Assembly (NCBI RefSeq): GCF_029690045.1
Contig: NZ_CP121464.1
Coordinates: 5,456,001-5,520,000, forward strand
Direction of reading: 5' to 3'
DNA from: Janthinobacterium rivuli
GTDB lineage: Bacteria; Pseudomonadota; Gammaproteobacteria; Burkholderiales; Burkholderiaceae_D
DNA: 64,000 bases
The translations under genes and the position numbers were made by a program. The notes below the pieces were generated by a model, which was not told the DNA's origin, ran no database searches, and was given only the letters and a program-made list of their open reading frames with translations. Below, piece by piece: positions 1 to 9,044 of the stretch; position 1 is the stretch's first letter, and each line of letters starts with the position of its first letter.

Positions 1-9
1 CCAGCTATT

Positions 10-1134
10 CTAACCACTTAGCTGAGCACTGAGCGCCAAAGCCAGCCCGCTGTCGGCGTCGAACAGGTGCATGTGCTCTTCATCGAAAGCCAGCGCCAGA
101 CTCTGGCCCACCTGCGCCGCGCTGTTGGCCGCGTTCGCCGGCAGCAGGGCCGACAGGCTCAAGGAGCCGCACTGAAAGCTGATCAGCGCTTCGGCGCCCA
201 GCAGCTCGACCAGGTCGATGGCGCACGCCAGGCCATGCGTACCCGCCGGCTCCTGCGGCAGCGCCGCGCGCAAGTGGTTCGGGCGCAGGCCGAAGACCAC
301 GCGGCTGCCTGCCGTCAGCGCGGCGAAGCGGGACGAGACCAGTGGCCAGCGGTAGCCGGCGCACACGAGCACCGTCTGGCCGCCGTCTTTTTCGACGACG
401 CCATCGATGAAGTTCATGGCCGGCGTGCCGATGAACCCGGCCGCGAACAGGGTGCGCGGATGGTTGTACAGTTCCGCCGGCGTGCCGATCTGCTCGATGT
501 GTCCGCCCTTCATCAGCACCACCCGGTCGGCCAGGGTCATCGCTTCGAGCTGGTCGTGCGTGACGTACAGGGTGGTGGTGCGCAGGCGCCGGTGCAAGCG
601 CTTGATGTCGGCGCGCAGCTGCGCGCGCAGCTTGGCATCGAGGTTCGACAGCGGTTCATCGAACAGGAACACTTGCGGCGTCTTGATCATGGCGCGCGCA
701 ATGGCCGTGCGCTGCTGTTGGCCGCCCGACATGGCGCGCGGCTTGCGTTCCAACAGGCTGTCCAGGCTGAGGATGGCCGCCACCTCGCGCACGCGGCGCT
801 CGATCTCGTCGTGCGGCACCTTCAGGCGGCGCAGGCCGAAGGCGATATTGTCATACACCGTCATGTGCGGGTACAGCGCATAATTCTGGAATACCATCGC
901 CACATTGCGCGCGCGGGGCGGCAAATCGTTGACGACGGCGCCACCGATCAACAGCTCGCCGCCGCTGATGTCTTCCAGGCCCGCGATCATGCGCAGCAGG
1001 GTCGACTTGCCGCAGCCCGATGGCCCCAGCAGGACGATGAACTCGCCGTCATCGATTTCCAGGTCGAACGGCTGCAGCACGGCCGTCTTCTCGTCATACG
1101 TCTTGTGCAGCTGCCTGCAGGTGATATTTGCCAT
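10..1134 (-). CDS. Sugar/polyol ABC transporter ATP-binding protein (MalK/UgpC type)
   Basis: This is the cytoplasmic ATPase that powers the uptake system encoded just upstream. The 374-residue protein has Walker A GPSGCGKST at residues 37-45, the signature MSGGQQQR near 135, Walker B FLFDEPLSNLD, and a C-terminal OB-fold (TOBE) region, which gives the length usual for MalK/UgpC/SmoK proteins. The start is preceded by AGGAG, and the gene begins 2 nt after the dehydrogenase stop. It is the last gene of the operon inside the window. The transported substrate cannot be read from this subunit; the dehydrogenase beside it points to a polyol such as xylitol or sorbitol. Confidence 0.93.
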   Translation of the reverse strand: MANITCRQLHKTYDEKTAVLQPFDLEIDDGEFIVLLGPSGCGKSTLLRMIAGLEDISGGELLIGGAVVNDLPPRARNVAMVFQNYALYPHMTVYDNIAFGLRRLKVPHDEIERRVREVAAILSLDSLLERKPRAMSGGQQQRTAIARAMIKTPQVFLFDEPLSNLDAKLRAQLRADIKRLHRRLRTTTLYVTHDQLEAMTLADRVVLMKGGHIEQIGTPAELYNHPRTLFAAGFIGTPAMNFIDGVVEKDGGQTVLVCAGYRWPLVSSRFAALTAGSRVVFGLRPNHLRAALPQEPAGTHGLACAIDLVELLGAEALISFQCGSLSLSALLPANAANSAAQVGQSLALAFDEEHMHLFDADSGLALALSAQLSG

Positions 1135-1136
1135 GA

Positions 1137-2177
1137 TCAGTCTCCTGCCAGTTCAATCTGGATCTTGACGTCGCGCGGGTGGCCCTTGGCCGCTTCCTCG
1201 AACGCCTGCACGCCGTCGGCAAAACCGAAGGTGCGCGAAATGAAGGGCTTGACGTCGATCTTGCCCGAGGCCAGCAGCGCGATGGCGCGCGGGAAGATGT
1301 TCGCGTAGCGGAACACCGATTCGATGCGTACTTCTTTGGCCTGGATGGCGACGATATCCAAAGGTACCTTATCCGGCGGCATGCCGACCAGCACCAGGCA
1401 GCCGTTCGGGCACAGCAAGTCGACGATGTTGTCGTAGGCGCGCATGCTGCCGCTGGCCTCGAAAACGATGTCGGCGCCCCAGCCGTCCGTCAAGTCGCGC
1501 ACAGTCTCCGCCAGGCTGGCCTGGCGCACGTCGACCGTGGTCACGGCGCGGTTATCGGCGAACAGGGCCAGTTTTTCCGGCACCAGGTCGGCCAGGATCA
1601 CGCGCGAGCAGCCGCCCGCCAGCGCGGCCAGCGCATTCATGGCGCCGATGGTGCCGGCGCCGATCACCACGGCCACGTCACCGGGCTTGATGGCCGCCTT
1701 CTTCGCCGCCTGCAGGCCGATGGCCAGCGGTTCGACGATGGCGCCTTCACCGAAGCTGACGTTATCGGGCAGCTTGAAGGTAAAGGCGGCCGGATGCACG
1801 ACATACGGCGTGAGGCAACCGTGGATGGGCGGCGTGGCCCAAAAGCGCACGGCGGGGTCCAGGTTGTACAGGCCGCGCATGGTGGCCGGCGAATCGAACT
1901 GCGGCACGCCCGGCTCCATGCAGACCCGGTCACCCACCTTCAGGTGCGTCACTTCATCGCCCACTTCCGCCACCACGCCGGACGCCTCGTGACCGAGCAC
2001 CATCGGCGCTTCGACGGCGAAGGGGCCGATCTTGCCGTGTTTGAAGTAATGCACGTCGCTGCCGCAGATACCCACGGTATGAATCTTGATTTTCACGTCG
2101 CGCGGACCGACGGCCAGCGGCAGGTCGATGTCGCGCAAGGTGATGGAATGCGCTTGTTCCAGTACGAGAGCTTGCAT
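1137..2177 (-). CDS. Zinc-dependent polyol dehydrogenase (xylitol/sorbitol dehydrogenase-like)
   Basis: Medium-chain NAD(P)-dependent alcohol dehydrogenase of 346 residues, predicted to oxidise the imported polyol to a ketose. Catalytic zinc ligands Cys38 ([10 protein letters not shown]) and His63-Glu64 (LGHEASG) are visible, and the nucleotide-binding loop reads GAGTIG. The segment that normally carries four structural-zinc cysteines is replaced by a VCMEPG...[14 protein letters not shown] stretch, as in xylitol dehydrogenases, so the structural zinc is probably absent. AAGGAATTCATC precedes the start. The gene lies 10 nt after the permease and 2 nt before the ATPase, which ties it to the transporter. 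L-iditol/sorbitol 2-dehydrogenase is the alternative specificity. Confidence 0.88.
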   Translation of the reverse strand: MQALVLEQAHSITLRDIDLPLAVGPRDVKIKIHTVGICGSDVHYFKHGKIGPFAVEAPMVLGHEASGVVAEVGDEVTHLKVGDRVCMEPGVPQFDSPATMRGLYNLDPAVRFWATPPIHGCLTPYVVHPAAFTFKLPDNVSFGEGAIVEPLAIGLQAAKKAAIKPGDVAVVIGAGTIGAMNALAALAGGCSRVILADLVPEKLALFADNRAVTTVDVRQASLAETVRDLTDGWGADIVFEASGSMRAYDNIVDLLCPNGCLVLVGMPPDKVPLDIVAIQAKEVRIESVFRYANIFPRAIALLASGKIDVKPFISRTFGFADGVQAFEEAAKGHPRDVKIQIELAGD

Positions 2178-2187
2178 GATGAATTCC

Positions 2188-3015
2188 TTATTTATGTTTG
2201 AGCATGGAGTTGAGCAGCCGTCCCAGGATGCCGACGAACAGCAGCGGCGGCAGCGCCAGCAGCACGGTGGAAGCGTTCACCACGCCCCACGGCACTTCCT
2301 GGCCCATCGAGGTGAAGGCCGACGCCACCACGGGTAATGTCATGCTTTTCGAGGAGGTGAGCGCCAGCGCGATCATCAGTTCATTCCAGACCAGCACGAA
2401 GCTGAAGACGATGCCACCCATCAGGGTTTTCGACGCCACCGGCAGGGCCACGTGCCAGAACACCTGATAGGGGCCGTAGCCGTCGAGCGCCGCCGCTTCC
2501 TCGATCTCTTTCGGAATGCGGGCAAAGGCGGGAATCGACAGCCAGATGATGGTCGACAGGGTCACCAGCAGATACGTCACCACCATCGACAGGCGCGAGT
2601 CGTACAGGCCCAGGTCGATCCAGATCGAGATCAAGGGAATGGCGACGGCGACGGGCGGCAAAAAGCGCAGCGACAGCAGGAAGAACTGGATATCCTTCTT
2701 GGCCGGGATCGGATAGCGGGCGATCGCATACGCGGCCGGCACGCCCAGCACGGCGCCCAGCAGCACGGCCACGCCGACGATGGCCACGCTGTTGCCCAGG
2801 CCCGTCAGCACTTCCGGACTGGCCAGCACCTGCTTGTAGTTGGCCAGGGTCGGGCTGAAGAAAAAGCGCGGCACGGGCGTGACGATGTCCATCAGCTCCT
2901 TGAAGGAATTGAGCACGGCCCACAGGATGGGGAACAGCGCCACCAGGATAATCACGGTGGTGATGGTAGTGGTGGCGGCATGGTCCACGCCGCGCCGGAT
3001 AGTCAGTTTTCCCAT
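2188..3015 (-). CDS. Sugar ABC transporter permease (MalG type)
   Basis: Inner-membrane permease of 275 residues with six predicted membrane segments. The cytoplasmic EAA loop ([24 protein letters not shown]) is the coupling site for the ATPase. The start at MGKLTIRRG overlaps the preceding permease gene by 13 nt, which indicates translational coupling. A longer upstream extension in this frame is the shadow of the other permease and was rejected. Together with the MalF-type partner it forms the transport channel of the polyol/sugar importer. Confidence 0.92.
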   Translation of the reverse strand: MGKLTIRRGVDHAATTTITTVIILVALFPILWAVLNSFKELMDIVTPVPRFFFSPTLANYKQVLASPEVLTGLGNSVAIVGVAVLLGAVLGVPAAYAIARYPIPAKKDIQFFLLSLRFLPPVAVAIPLISIWIDLGLYDSRLSMVVTYLLVTLSTIIWLSIPAFARIPKEIEEAAALDGYGPYQVFWHVALPVASKTLMGGIVFSFVLVWNELMIALALTSSKSMTLPVVASAFTSMGQEVPWGVVNASTVLLALPPLLFVGILGRLLNSMLKHK

Positions 3016-3893
3016 TTGGCGACTCGCTTCCAGAGCAGGGTGAATATTACTGTCGTGGCCAGCATCATCAGCACGGCCATGCTGGACGCATACGACACCT
3101 TGCCCATCAGGCCGATGCCCTGCGCATACGCGTACATGTCCAGGGTTTCCGTGGAAATGCCGGGGCCGCCTTTGGTCATCACGTAGATCAGGTCGAACGA
3201 GCGCAGCGACTCGACCATCTTGATGAACACGAGGCTCATGATGGGCACCTTCAGCATCGGCAGCGCGATGTACGCATACACCTGGAGCGTGCTGGCGTAA
3301 TCGAGGCGCGCCGCTTCCAGCGGTTCGCCGGGCAGGGTTTCCAGCAGCTTCAGGATGACGGCGCCGAAGAACAGGCCCCACTGCCAGATATCGACCAGCG
3401 CCACCGCATACAGGGCCGTGGCGGGATCGGACAGCAGGGCCGTGCCGCCCAGGCCGACGCATTCGAGCAGCCAGTTGAGGATGCCCATCAGCGGCGAATA
3501 CATGAACTTCCAAATGAAGGCGGCCGACACGCGCGGCAGCAGCACTGGCACGATCAAGAGCAGCGCGAGAAGATCACGCGTGCGGCCCTTCACTTTTTCG
3601 AACAGGAACACGGCCAGCAGCACGCCGACGATCAGCGAGCCGGCCACGGTGACCACTTCCCAGATGGCCGACACTTGCACGGCATTGACGAAGCGGCGGT
3701 CGCCGAACAGGCGGAGAAAATTGGCAAAGCCGACGTACTCGCTGTCGCTGTAGCGCAGCACGCGGTTTTGCAGGGCCAGGTTGATGGCGGCGATACTGGG
3801 CACCAGGCCCAGTACCAGCAGGACCAGCAGCGGCAAGGTCAGAAAGACGGCTGGCAGCCAGGTGTGGCGTTTTTTATGGATGGAGTGCGGCAT
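3003..3893 (-). CDS. Sugar ABC transporter permease (MalF type)
   Basis: Inner-membrane permease of 296 residues. It starts with a short basic N-terminus (MPHSIHKKRHTW) followed by about six hydrophobic segments. The EAA-like loop reads EPLEAARLDYASTLQVYAYIALP. It is the second gene of the operon, separated from the binding protein by 95 nt that contain a perfect palindrome (3925-3955), and it overlaps the MalG-type permease by 13 nt. The Shine-Dalgarno sequence is weak. That fits lower expression than the binding protein, but this is inference. Confidence 0.92.
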   Translation of the reverse strand: MPHSIHKKRHTWLPAVFLTLPLLVLLVLGLVPSIAAINLALQNRVLRYSDSEYVGFANFLRLFGDRRFVNAVQVSAIWEVVTVAGSLIVGVLLAVFLFEKVKGRTRDLLALLLIVPVLLPRVSAAFIWKFMYSPLMGILNWLLECVGLGGTALLSDPATALYAVALVDIWQWGLFFGAVILKLLETLPGEPLEAARLDYASTLQVYAYIALPMLKVPIMSLVFIKMVESLRSFDLIYVMTKGGPGISTETLDMYAYAQGIGLMGKVSYASSMAVLMMLATTVIFTLLWKRVAKWEN

Positions 3894-3924
3894 AAAATAG
3901 GCTTTCAGGCTCGTTAGCGTAAAT

Positions 3925-3955
3925 CCGGGGTCAGACCCGACGGGTCTGACCCCGG
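3925..3955. repeat. Dispersed palindrome, copy 1 (REP-like)
   Basis: Perfect inverted repeat with 15-bp arms CCGGGGTCAGACCCG and a 1-nt spacer (A at 3940). It lies in the 95-nt gap between the binding-protein and permease genes of one operon. Related copies occur at 43058-43082 and 56264-56290. In RNA it would form a very stable hairpin without a U tract. Confidence 0.9.
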
Positions 3956-3988
3956 CACTTCCGCCGTTGGGTGAAACGGCGATACGCC

Positions 3989-5260
3989 TTATTTGCGTTT
4001 GCTAGCCCGCTGCATCACCTCGGTCGCATACTCATTCGCCTCATCGAGCGCGCTTTGCACGTCGCCGCGTGTGCCCGTAAAGACTTCTTCGAGCACGACG
4101 CCCAGGTTGTCGCCGATATCCGGCCACTCGGGACTAGGCCAGATGGTGACGCGCGAGACGGGCGTGGTGTCCGTCAGGCCCGCCTGGATCTGCGGCTTGA
4201 CGTGCTTGCGGAAGTAGTCGCTGTTGATGGTGCTGGTGCGGTTGTAGTCGCTGAAGACGTTGTCCTTCAGGCGCGCCTGCTCCTGCTCCTTGCCCGTGGC
4301 GAAAGCGATGAACTTGCCAGCCGCCTGGCGCGTGCATTCATCCCTGGCGCCCGTGGCGGAGATGGCCAGGCCATGGCCGTAGGCGGCAGACGCCAGCGGC
4401 GCGGGCGGGCGCACGTAGCCGACCTTGTCGACCACCGAGGATTTCTTAGGGTCTTCCATCCAGTCGGCAAACGGCGTCGACTCAATCATGAAGGCCACCT
4501 TGCCCGACCTGAACGCTTCGAGCGCATTGCTCCAGTCGTAGGTGGCGCCGCCCGGCGGCGAATACTTGAACAGGTCGCGGTACAGGGTCGTGGCCTTCAC
4601 GGCCTGCGGCGAATTGAAGGTGGGTACGCCGTCCTTTTCCCACTTGCCGCCGGCGGCCAGCATGAACGGCGACCAGCGCCAGACATTCATGCCCGAGCCA
4701 CGCTGCCCCCGCGCCGCCCAGCCGTACACATTCGGCGGGCTGTTCATTTTCTTGACGGCGGCGACCAGTTCGTCGAGCGTCTTCGGCACGGCGATGCCGG
4801 CCTTTTCCAGCAAGTCGCGGCGGTAGAACAGGAAGTCGCTGCCGCCGATCAGGGGGGCGAAATACGCCACGCCCTTGTACGAGGCGACGGCGCGGCGGCC
4901 CGGCAGGAAGTCCTCGTAATCGGCCTCCTTGGGCAGGTATTTGAGCAGCGGGAGGACCCAGCCGGCCGTGGCAAATTCAGCCACGTTGGCTTCGTCGATG
5001 TAATAGACCTGGTAGGAGCCGGCCTTGGTGGAGGCGTCGAGGCGGGCTTTCGAGCGGCGGTCGTTTTCGCCGAAATAGCTGATTTGTACCTTGGTGCCGC
5101 TTTTCTTTTCATACTCGGCGAGGGTCTTTTCCATCACCGTCAGGCCCAGGCTTTTTTGCGCCAGCACTTTGAGCACGGGCACCGAGCAGCTTTGCGCCGA
5201 GGCGTCTGCAAACCCGGCGGACATGAGGGCGCCCCATGCAACAGCAGTCATGATTTTCAT
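3989..5260 (-). CDS. Extracellular solute-binding protein of sugar/polyol ABC transporter
   Basis: Periplasmic binding protein of 423 residues and first gene of the uptake operon. A signal peptide (MKIMTAVAWGALMSAGFADASAQ, cleavage near residue 23) leads into a family-1 solute-binding fold. Typical landmarks are the N-terminal VMEKTLAEYEKKSG helix, YYIDEANVAEFATAGWVLPL and the FRSGKVAFMIEST segment. It should capture the substrate and deliver it to the two permeases. GGAGACGTGTT precedes the ATG, and a nested inverted repeat (5273-5317) sits immediately upstream. The ligand is not determinable from sequence alone; a polyol is inferred from the operon dehydrogenase. Confidence 0.92.
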   Translation of the reverse strand: MKIMTAVAWGALMSAGFADASAQSCSVPVLKVLAQKSLGLTVMEKTLAEYEKKSGTKVQISYFGENDRRSKARLDASTKAGSYQVYYIDEANVAEFATAGWVLPLLKYLPKEADYEDFLPGRRAVASYKGVAYFAPLIGGSDFLFYRRDLLEKAGIAVPKTLDELVAAVKKMNSPPNVYGWAARGQRGSGMNVWRWSPFMLAAGGKWEKDGVPTFNSPQAVKATTLYRDLFKYSPPGGATYDWSNALEAFRSGKVAFMIESTPFADWMEDPKKSSVVDKVGYVRPPAPLASAAYGHGLAISATGARDECTRQAAGKFIAFATGKEQEQARLKDNVFSDYNRTSTINSDYFRKHVKPQIQAGLTDTTPVSRVTIWPSPEWPDIGDNLGVVLEEVFTGTRGDVQSALDEANEYATEVMQRASKRK

Positions 5261-5272
5261 AACACGTCTCCA

Positions 5273-5317
5273 TTTTTATAGTCCGGCGGTTTTCCACCGG
5301 TATGCCAACTATAAAAA
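5273..5317 (-). promoter_or_regulatory. Nested inverted repeat upstream of the binding-protein gene
   Basis: Ten-base arms TTTTTATAGT (5273-5282) and ACTATAAAAA (5308-5317) are perfect complements. They enclose CCGGCGG-TTTT-CCACCGG, a second stem with one mismatch. The element ends 1-2 nt before the Shine-Dalgarno sequence of the operon. It could be an operator or an RNA hairpin controlling ribosome access. The function is inferred from position and symmetry only. Confidence 0.5.
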
Positions 5318-5396
5318 CAAAGACCGCGCGCCACCACTACAAAAACGGCCAGATTTTAAATACTATTTTTCACTTTTCCGGTACGTATTTGCCGCG

Positions 5397-5939
5397 TCAA
5401 TCCAGGCGAAAATCCTTGCGGTAGATATTCGTCTCCCGGCCCTCGGGCGGCAGGCGCGAGAAACGTTCGAAGCGCAGCCCCAGCTTGTTGAGCAGATTGA
5501 TCGATGCCTGGTTTTGCTGCGAGGTGATGCCGTACAGGGTGCGCAGGCGCAGCACCTGCTGCGCATGCTGCACGATGGCCGCCGTCGCCTCCCAGGCATA
5601 GCCCTGGCCCCAGTAGGCGGGACGCACGGCATAGCCAATATCGGGGCCGGGCAGGCTGTCGCGGCGCACCAGGCCGGCCATGCCCACGGGCGCGCCGTCG
5701 CTGCGGCGCTCGACGATGTACAGCGAATAACCATGCGCGCGGAACTGCGCCATGGGTCCCGTTTCCAGCGCGGCGCGGGCCGCCTCCAGTGTGTGGATGT
5801 TGCGCTGGCCGATGTTGGCGATCCACGACGGGTCGTTCACCAGCTCCATGTAGAAGGCCGCGTCGTCCAGGGTGGCGGTGCGCAGGCGCAGACGGGGCGT
5901 CTCGATCACGGTCATCGGCTCTGTCGCGGCGCCGCTCAT
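5397..5939 (-). CDS. GNAT acetyltransferase, RimJ/RimL type
   Basis: Acetyl-CoA-dependent N-acetyltransferase of 180 residues. The TPRLRLRTATLDDAAFYMELVND opening, the GYAVRPAYWGQGYAWEA motif-A region and the SINLLNKLGLRFE motif-B region are typical of the RimJ/RimL-like (Acetyltransf_3) branch. The start MSGAATEP overlaps the upstream acetyltransferase stop as ATGA. It is third in a codA-like/GNAT/GNAT minus-strand unit. The acceptor substrate is unknown: a small molecule, antibiotic or protein N-terminus are all possible. Confidence 0.85.
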   Translation of the reverse strand: MSGAATEPMTVIETPRLRLRTATLDDAAFYMELVNDPSWIANIGQRNIHTLEAARAALETGPMAQFRAHGYSLYIVERRSDGAPVGMAGLVRRDSLPGPDIGYAVRPAYWGQGYAWEATAAIVQHAQQVLRLRTLYGITSQQNQASINLLNKLGLRFERFSRLPPEGRETNIYRKDFRLD

Positions 5940-6454
5940 GCCGGCCACTGCATCGGGTCGGTCAGCAACTGGTACATCACGTAGGCGTCGACATAGCCCA
6001 GCTGCGCGTGGCGGTAGGCCAGCGGCAGGGTGGCGACGACCGTGAAGCCCAGCTTTTTCCACAGCGTGACGGCGGCCAGGTTGGTGCTGACGACGAAGTT
6101 GAACTGCATCGCCAGGTAGCCCGCGCGGCGCGCTTCTTCCATGCAGTGCACACCCAGCATGCGGCCCACGCCGACGCCCTGCGCGGCCGGATCGACCATG
6201 AACGATGCATTGGCCACGTGCGATCCATGGCCCGGCTGGTTCGCCACCAGCTTGTACATGCCCAGCAGGCGCTCCGTGCCCATCATGGCGACGAAGCTTT
6301 GCACGCCGGGGCCGAACCAGTAGGCGTGGCATTCTTCGCGCGTCGTGTCGGCGGGGAAGGAATAGGTGTCGCCGGCGGCCACCAGGGTGTGGAAGATGTC
6401 CCACATGGCGTCGAAGTCGGCTTCGCTGGCCGGGCGGATATCAATTTCTTTCAA
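5936..6454 (-). CDS. GNAT family N-acetyltransferase
   Basis: Acetyltransferase of 172 residues. The acetyl-CoA pyrophosphate-binding region reads VDPAAQGVGVGRMLGVHCMEEAR, followed by STNLAAVTLWKKLGFTVVATLP. It begins with TTG, supported by GGGAG 8 nt upstream; no in-frame ATG is available nearby. It starts 36 nt after the deaminase-like gene and overlaps the next GNAT gene by 4 nt, so the three are probably co-transcribed. The substrate is unknown. Confidence 0.85.
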   Translation of the reverse strand: MKEIDIRPASEADFDAMWDIFHTLVAAGDTYSFPADTTREECHAYWFGPGVQSFVAMMGTERLLGMYKLVANQPGHGSHVANASFMVDPAAQGVGVGRMLGVHCMEEARRAGYLAMQFNFVVSTNLAAVTLWKKLGFTVVATLPLAYRHAQLGYVDAYVMYQLLTDPMQWPA

Positions 6455-6490
6455 GTCGGTGCTCCCGATAACAAGTGATGGCTGATTGTA

Positions 6491-7765
6491 TCAGCGGCCC
6501 AGGCGGAAGTTCACACTGTCCGGACGCCCCGGCAGGTGCAGGCGCGATTGCGCGCGCGGCGCTTCGCTGACGACTTTCCCGCGCCGCAGCACCAGGCGCC
6601 GCGCCGCGCGCAGACGCAGCGCTTCCACGGTGCTGCCGCAATCGAGGATCAGCAAGTCCGCATGGCAGCCGGGCGCGATGCCGTAGCCATCGAGGCCCAG
6701 GATGCGCGCCGGCGTCTCGGTGACGGCGAGGAAGCACTCGTGCATCGCTTGCTGGCCCGTCATCTGCGCCACGTGCAAGCCCATGTGCGCCACTTCCAGC
6801 ATGTCGCCCGAACCGAGGCTGTACCACGGATCCATCACGCAGTCGTGGCCAAAGGCGACGGGGATGCCGGCAGCCAGCATCTCGGGCACGCGCGTCATGC
6901 CGCGCCGCTTCGGATACGTATCGTGGCGCGCCTGCAGGGTGATGTTGATGAGGGGATTGGCGATGGCCGCCACGCCCGCCTCGCGGATCAGCGGCAGCAG
7001 CTTGCTCACATAATAATTGTCCATCGAATGCATCGACGTCAGGTGCGAACCCGTCACCCTGCCCTGCATGCCGAGGCGCTGGCTGTGGAAGGCCAGGGTT
7101 TCGATGTGGCGCGACAGCGGGTCGTCCGACTCGTCGCAATGCATGTCGACCATCAGGCCCCGTTCGCAGGCAAATTCGCACAGCAGGCGCACGGATTCCG
7201 CGCCGTCGGCCATGGTGCGCTCGAAATGCGGGATGCCGCCCACCACGTCGACGCCCATGGCAATCGCGCGTTTTAAATTATCGAAGGCGCCGGGACTGCG
7301 CAGGATGCCATCCTGCGGGAAGGCCACCAGTTGCAAATCGAGATACGGCGCCACTTGCCGCTTGACGTCGAGCAGCGCTTCGACGGCCAGCAGGCGCGGG
7401 TCGCAAATATCCACGTGCGAACGGATGGCCAGCAAGCCGCGCGCCACGGCCCAGTCGCAATACTGCAGGGCCCGCGCCACCAGCGCGTCCTGCGTCAGTT
7501 GCGGTTTCAATTCTCCCCACAGGGCGATGCCTTCGAGCAGGGTGCCGGAAGCGTTCACGCGCGGCAAGCCGTAGCTGAGCGTGGCGTCCATGTGGAAGTG
7601 GGCGTCGACGAACGGCGGCGTGACGAGGTCGCCGGCGGCGTCGATCTCTTGCGCGCCCGTCACGGGCAAGGCGGGGCCGACGGCGGCGATGCGGCCGCCC
7701 TCGATGGCGATATCGATGGCGCGGCGCCCGTCGGGCAGGCTGGCATTGCGGATGACTAGGTCCAT
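6491..7765 (-). CDS. codA: Cytosine deaminase family amidohydrolase (CodA-like)
   Basis: Metal-dependent amidohydrolase of 424 residues, close to E. coli CodA in length and layout. Metal and active-site positions align: His56/His58 (DAHFHMD), Gln151 (VAFPQDG), His209 and Glu212 (MHCDE), His241 (GSHLTSMHS), Asp308 and Trp313 (FGHDCVMDPWYSLG). The residue after the catalytic Asp is Cys309, where CodA has Asp314, so the base actually deaminated may not be plain cytosine. AAGGAG lies upstream of the ATG. No CodB-like permease is adjacent; two acetyltransferases follow. The family is certain, the substrate less so. Confidence 0.85.
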   Translation of the reverse strand: MDLVIRNASLPDGRRAIDIAIEGGRIAAVGPALPVTGAQEIDAAGDLVTPPFVDAHFHMDATLSYGLPRVNASGTLLEGIALWGELKPQLTQDALVARALQYCDWAVARGLLAIRSHVDICDPRLLAVEALLDVKRQVAPYLDLQLVAFPQDGILRSPGAFDNLKRAIAMGVDVVGGIPHFERTMADGAESVRLLCEFACERGLMVDMHCDESDDPLSRHIETLAFHSQRLGMQGRVTGSHLTSMHSMDNYYVSKLLPLIREAGVAAIANPLINITLQARHDTYPKRRGMTRVPEMLAAGIPVAFGHDCVMDPWYSLGSGDMLEVAHMGLHVAQMTGQQAMHECFLAVTETPARILGLDGYGIAPGCHADLLILDCGSTVEALRLRAARRLVLRRGKVVSEAPRAQSRLHLPGRPDSVNFRLGR

Positions 7766-8134
7766 GCGGACACTCCTTCGGTTGACTACGGTATCTGGCG
7801 CTTCCAGTGCATTGTCAGCTTATCGCTTCAAGGATGCTGCAGTGCAAGAATATAGTCACTGGCAAAAGCGTAGCCATAGATTCCCTGACAACGCTTTGCG
7901 CGCGCGCAAACTTCCGGCAAATGCTGCCGGGCGCCTAAATGCGGCAAGCCTGCGGCGCACGCCCTTGAGAAAATAGCTTTCAACTAACTCGAATCACCGC
8001 TAGAATATTCATATTGCGTTGCATCATAAACAGTCTATTCGCGCGCTACCCACTTTACAAAACGCGGCCAACTCTGGTTTTCGGGATTTTGCAGAGCGTT
8101 TTGCCAGCATTTTAATCCGTACAAAGGAGTAAAT
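7766..8134. other. 369-nt intergenic region between divergent genes
   Basis: No gene is seen here. It must hold promoters for the deaminase operon (minus) and the phasin gene (plus). A possible phasin promoter is TTCAAC (7979-7984) with TAGAAT (8001-8006) at 16-nt spacing, which would give a leader of about 120 nt. AAAGGAG precedes the phasin ATG. No hairpin or repeat stands out. Confidence 0.4.
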
Positions 8135-9013
8135 ATGTTTCCGCTTCCTGAACAATTTTCCAGCGCCGCCAAGTCGCAACTGGAAAGCCAGCTGCAAATC
8201 TTCAGCACCCTCACCAGCAAAGTCTTTGAAAGCGCCGAGAAAATCATCGCGTTGAACCTGAACGCCGGCAAGGCCGCCATCTCGCAGACGGCGGAAACGG
8301 CGCAGCACCTGCTGGAAACGCAGGACCCGCGCGACTTCTTCAGCTACAGCAGCAGCCAGGCACAACCGAACATCGAGAGCGTGCTGGCCTACAGCCGCCA
8401 GCTGTTCGGCATCGCCTCGAGCACCCAGGCTGAATTGCTGGCTTCGGCCAAGGATCGCCTCGATGCGGCCGCCCCTGTTGCCGCACCCGCCCCAGCTCCT
8501 GTCGCCACCGCACCGGCACCTGCCGCTCCCCTTGCTGCGCCAGCGCCAGCAGCGGCGCCAGCGCCCGTTGCCGCCAAGCCTGCCGAAGTGGCCAAGCCCG
8601 TCGCCAAGGCGGCGCCCGCGCCTGCCCCTGTCGCCGCACCGGCAGCCAAGCCAGCGGCGGCGCCTGCCAAGGTTGCCGAGAAGGTTGCCGACAAGCCAGC
8701 AGTGAAAGCCGTGGAAGTCAAGCCGGCGGCCAAACCGGCAGCCAAGCCGGAAGCGGCCAAGCCCGCACCTGCACCTGCGCCAGCGAAAGCCGCCGCGCCA
8801 GCACCGGCCAAACCGGCCGCCAAACCAGTTCCTTCGAGCAAACCGGCCGCCAAGCCGGCCAGCGCCGCCGGCAAGACCGTTGCCAAGGCCGCCGTCAAGC
8901 ACGCGCCAGCGCCAGCCGCCAAGCCGACAGCCAAGGTTGCGCCCAAGGGCACGCCATCGAAACAGCTCGACATGCTGGGTGGTGGCAAAGGCAGCGGCAG
9001 CGGCCGCAAGTAA
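8135..9013 (+). CDS. Phasin family protein with Ala/Pro/Lys-rich tail
   Basis: Phasins coat polyhydroxyalkanoate granules. The first ~110 residues of this 292-residue protein form the phasin domain (AAKSQLESQLQIFSTLTSKVFESAEKIIALNLNAGKAAI...). Residues ~110-290 are a low-complexity A/P/K tail with AAKPA-type repeats, resembling histone-H1-like or PhaF-type tails. A basic tail of this kind can bind DNA in PhaF, so a role in granule-nucleoid association is possible here but unproven. It is monocistronic, with AAAGGAG at the start and an intrinsic terminator at 9045-9065. Confidence 0.9.
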   Translation: MFPLPEQFSSAAKSQLESQLQIFSTLTSKVFESAEKIIALNLNAGKAAISQTAETAQHLLETQDPRDFFSYSSSQAQPNIESVLAYSRQLFGIASSTQAELLASAKDRLDAAAPVAAPAPAPVATAPAPAAPLAAPAPAAAPAPVAAKPAEVAKPVAKAAPAPAPVAAPAAKPAAAPAKVAEKVADKPAVKAVEVKPAAKPAAKPEAAKPAPAPAPAKAAAPAPAKPAAKPVPSSKPAAKPASAAGKTVAKAAVKHAPAPAAKPTAKVAPKGTPSKQLDMLGGGKGSGSGRK

Positions 9014-9044
9014 GCCTCGCGCACGCCACTGACGCAGCAAAACA

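Noticed and set aside
2188..3513. Longer version (441 codons) of the MalG-type permease
   Set aside because: The extra N-terminal 166 codons are the other permease read in the wrong frame; the family length fits the start at 3015.
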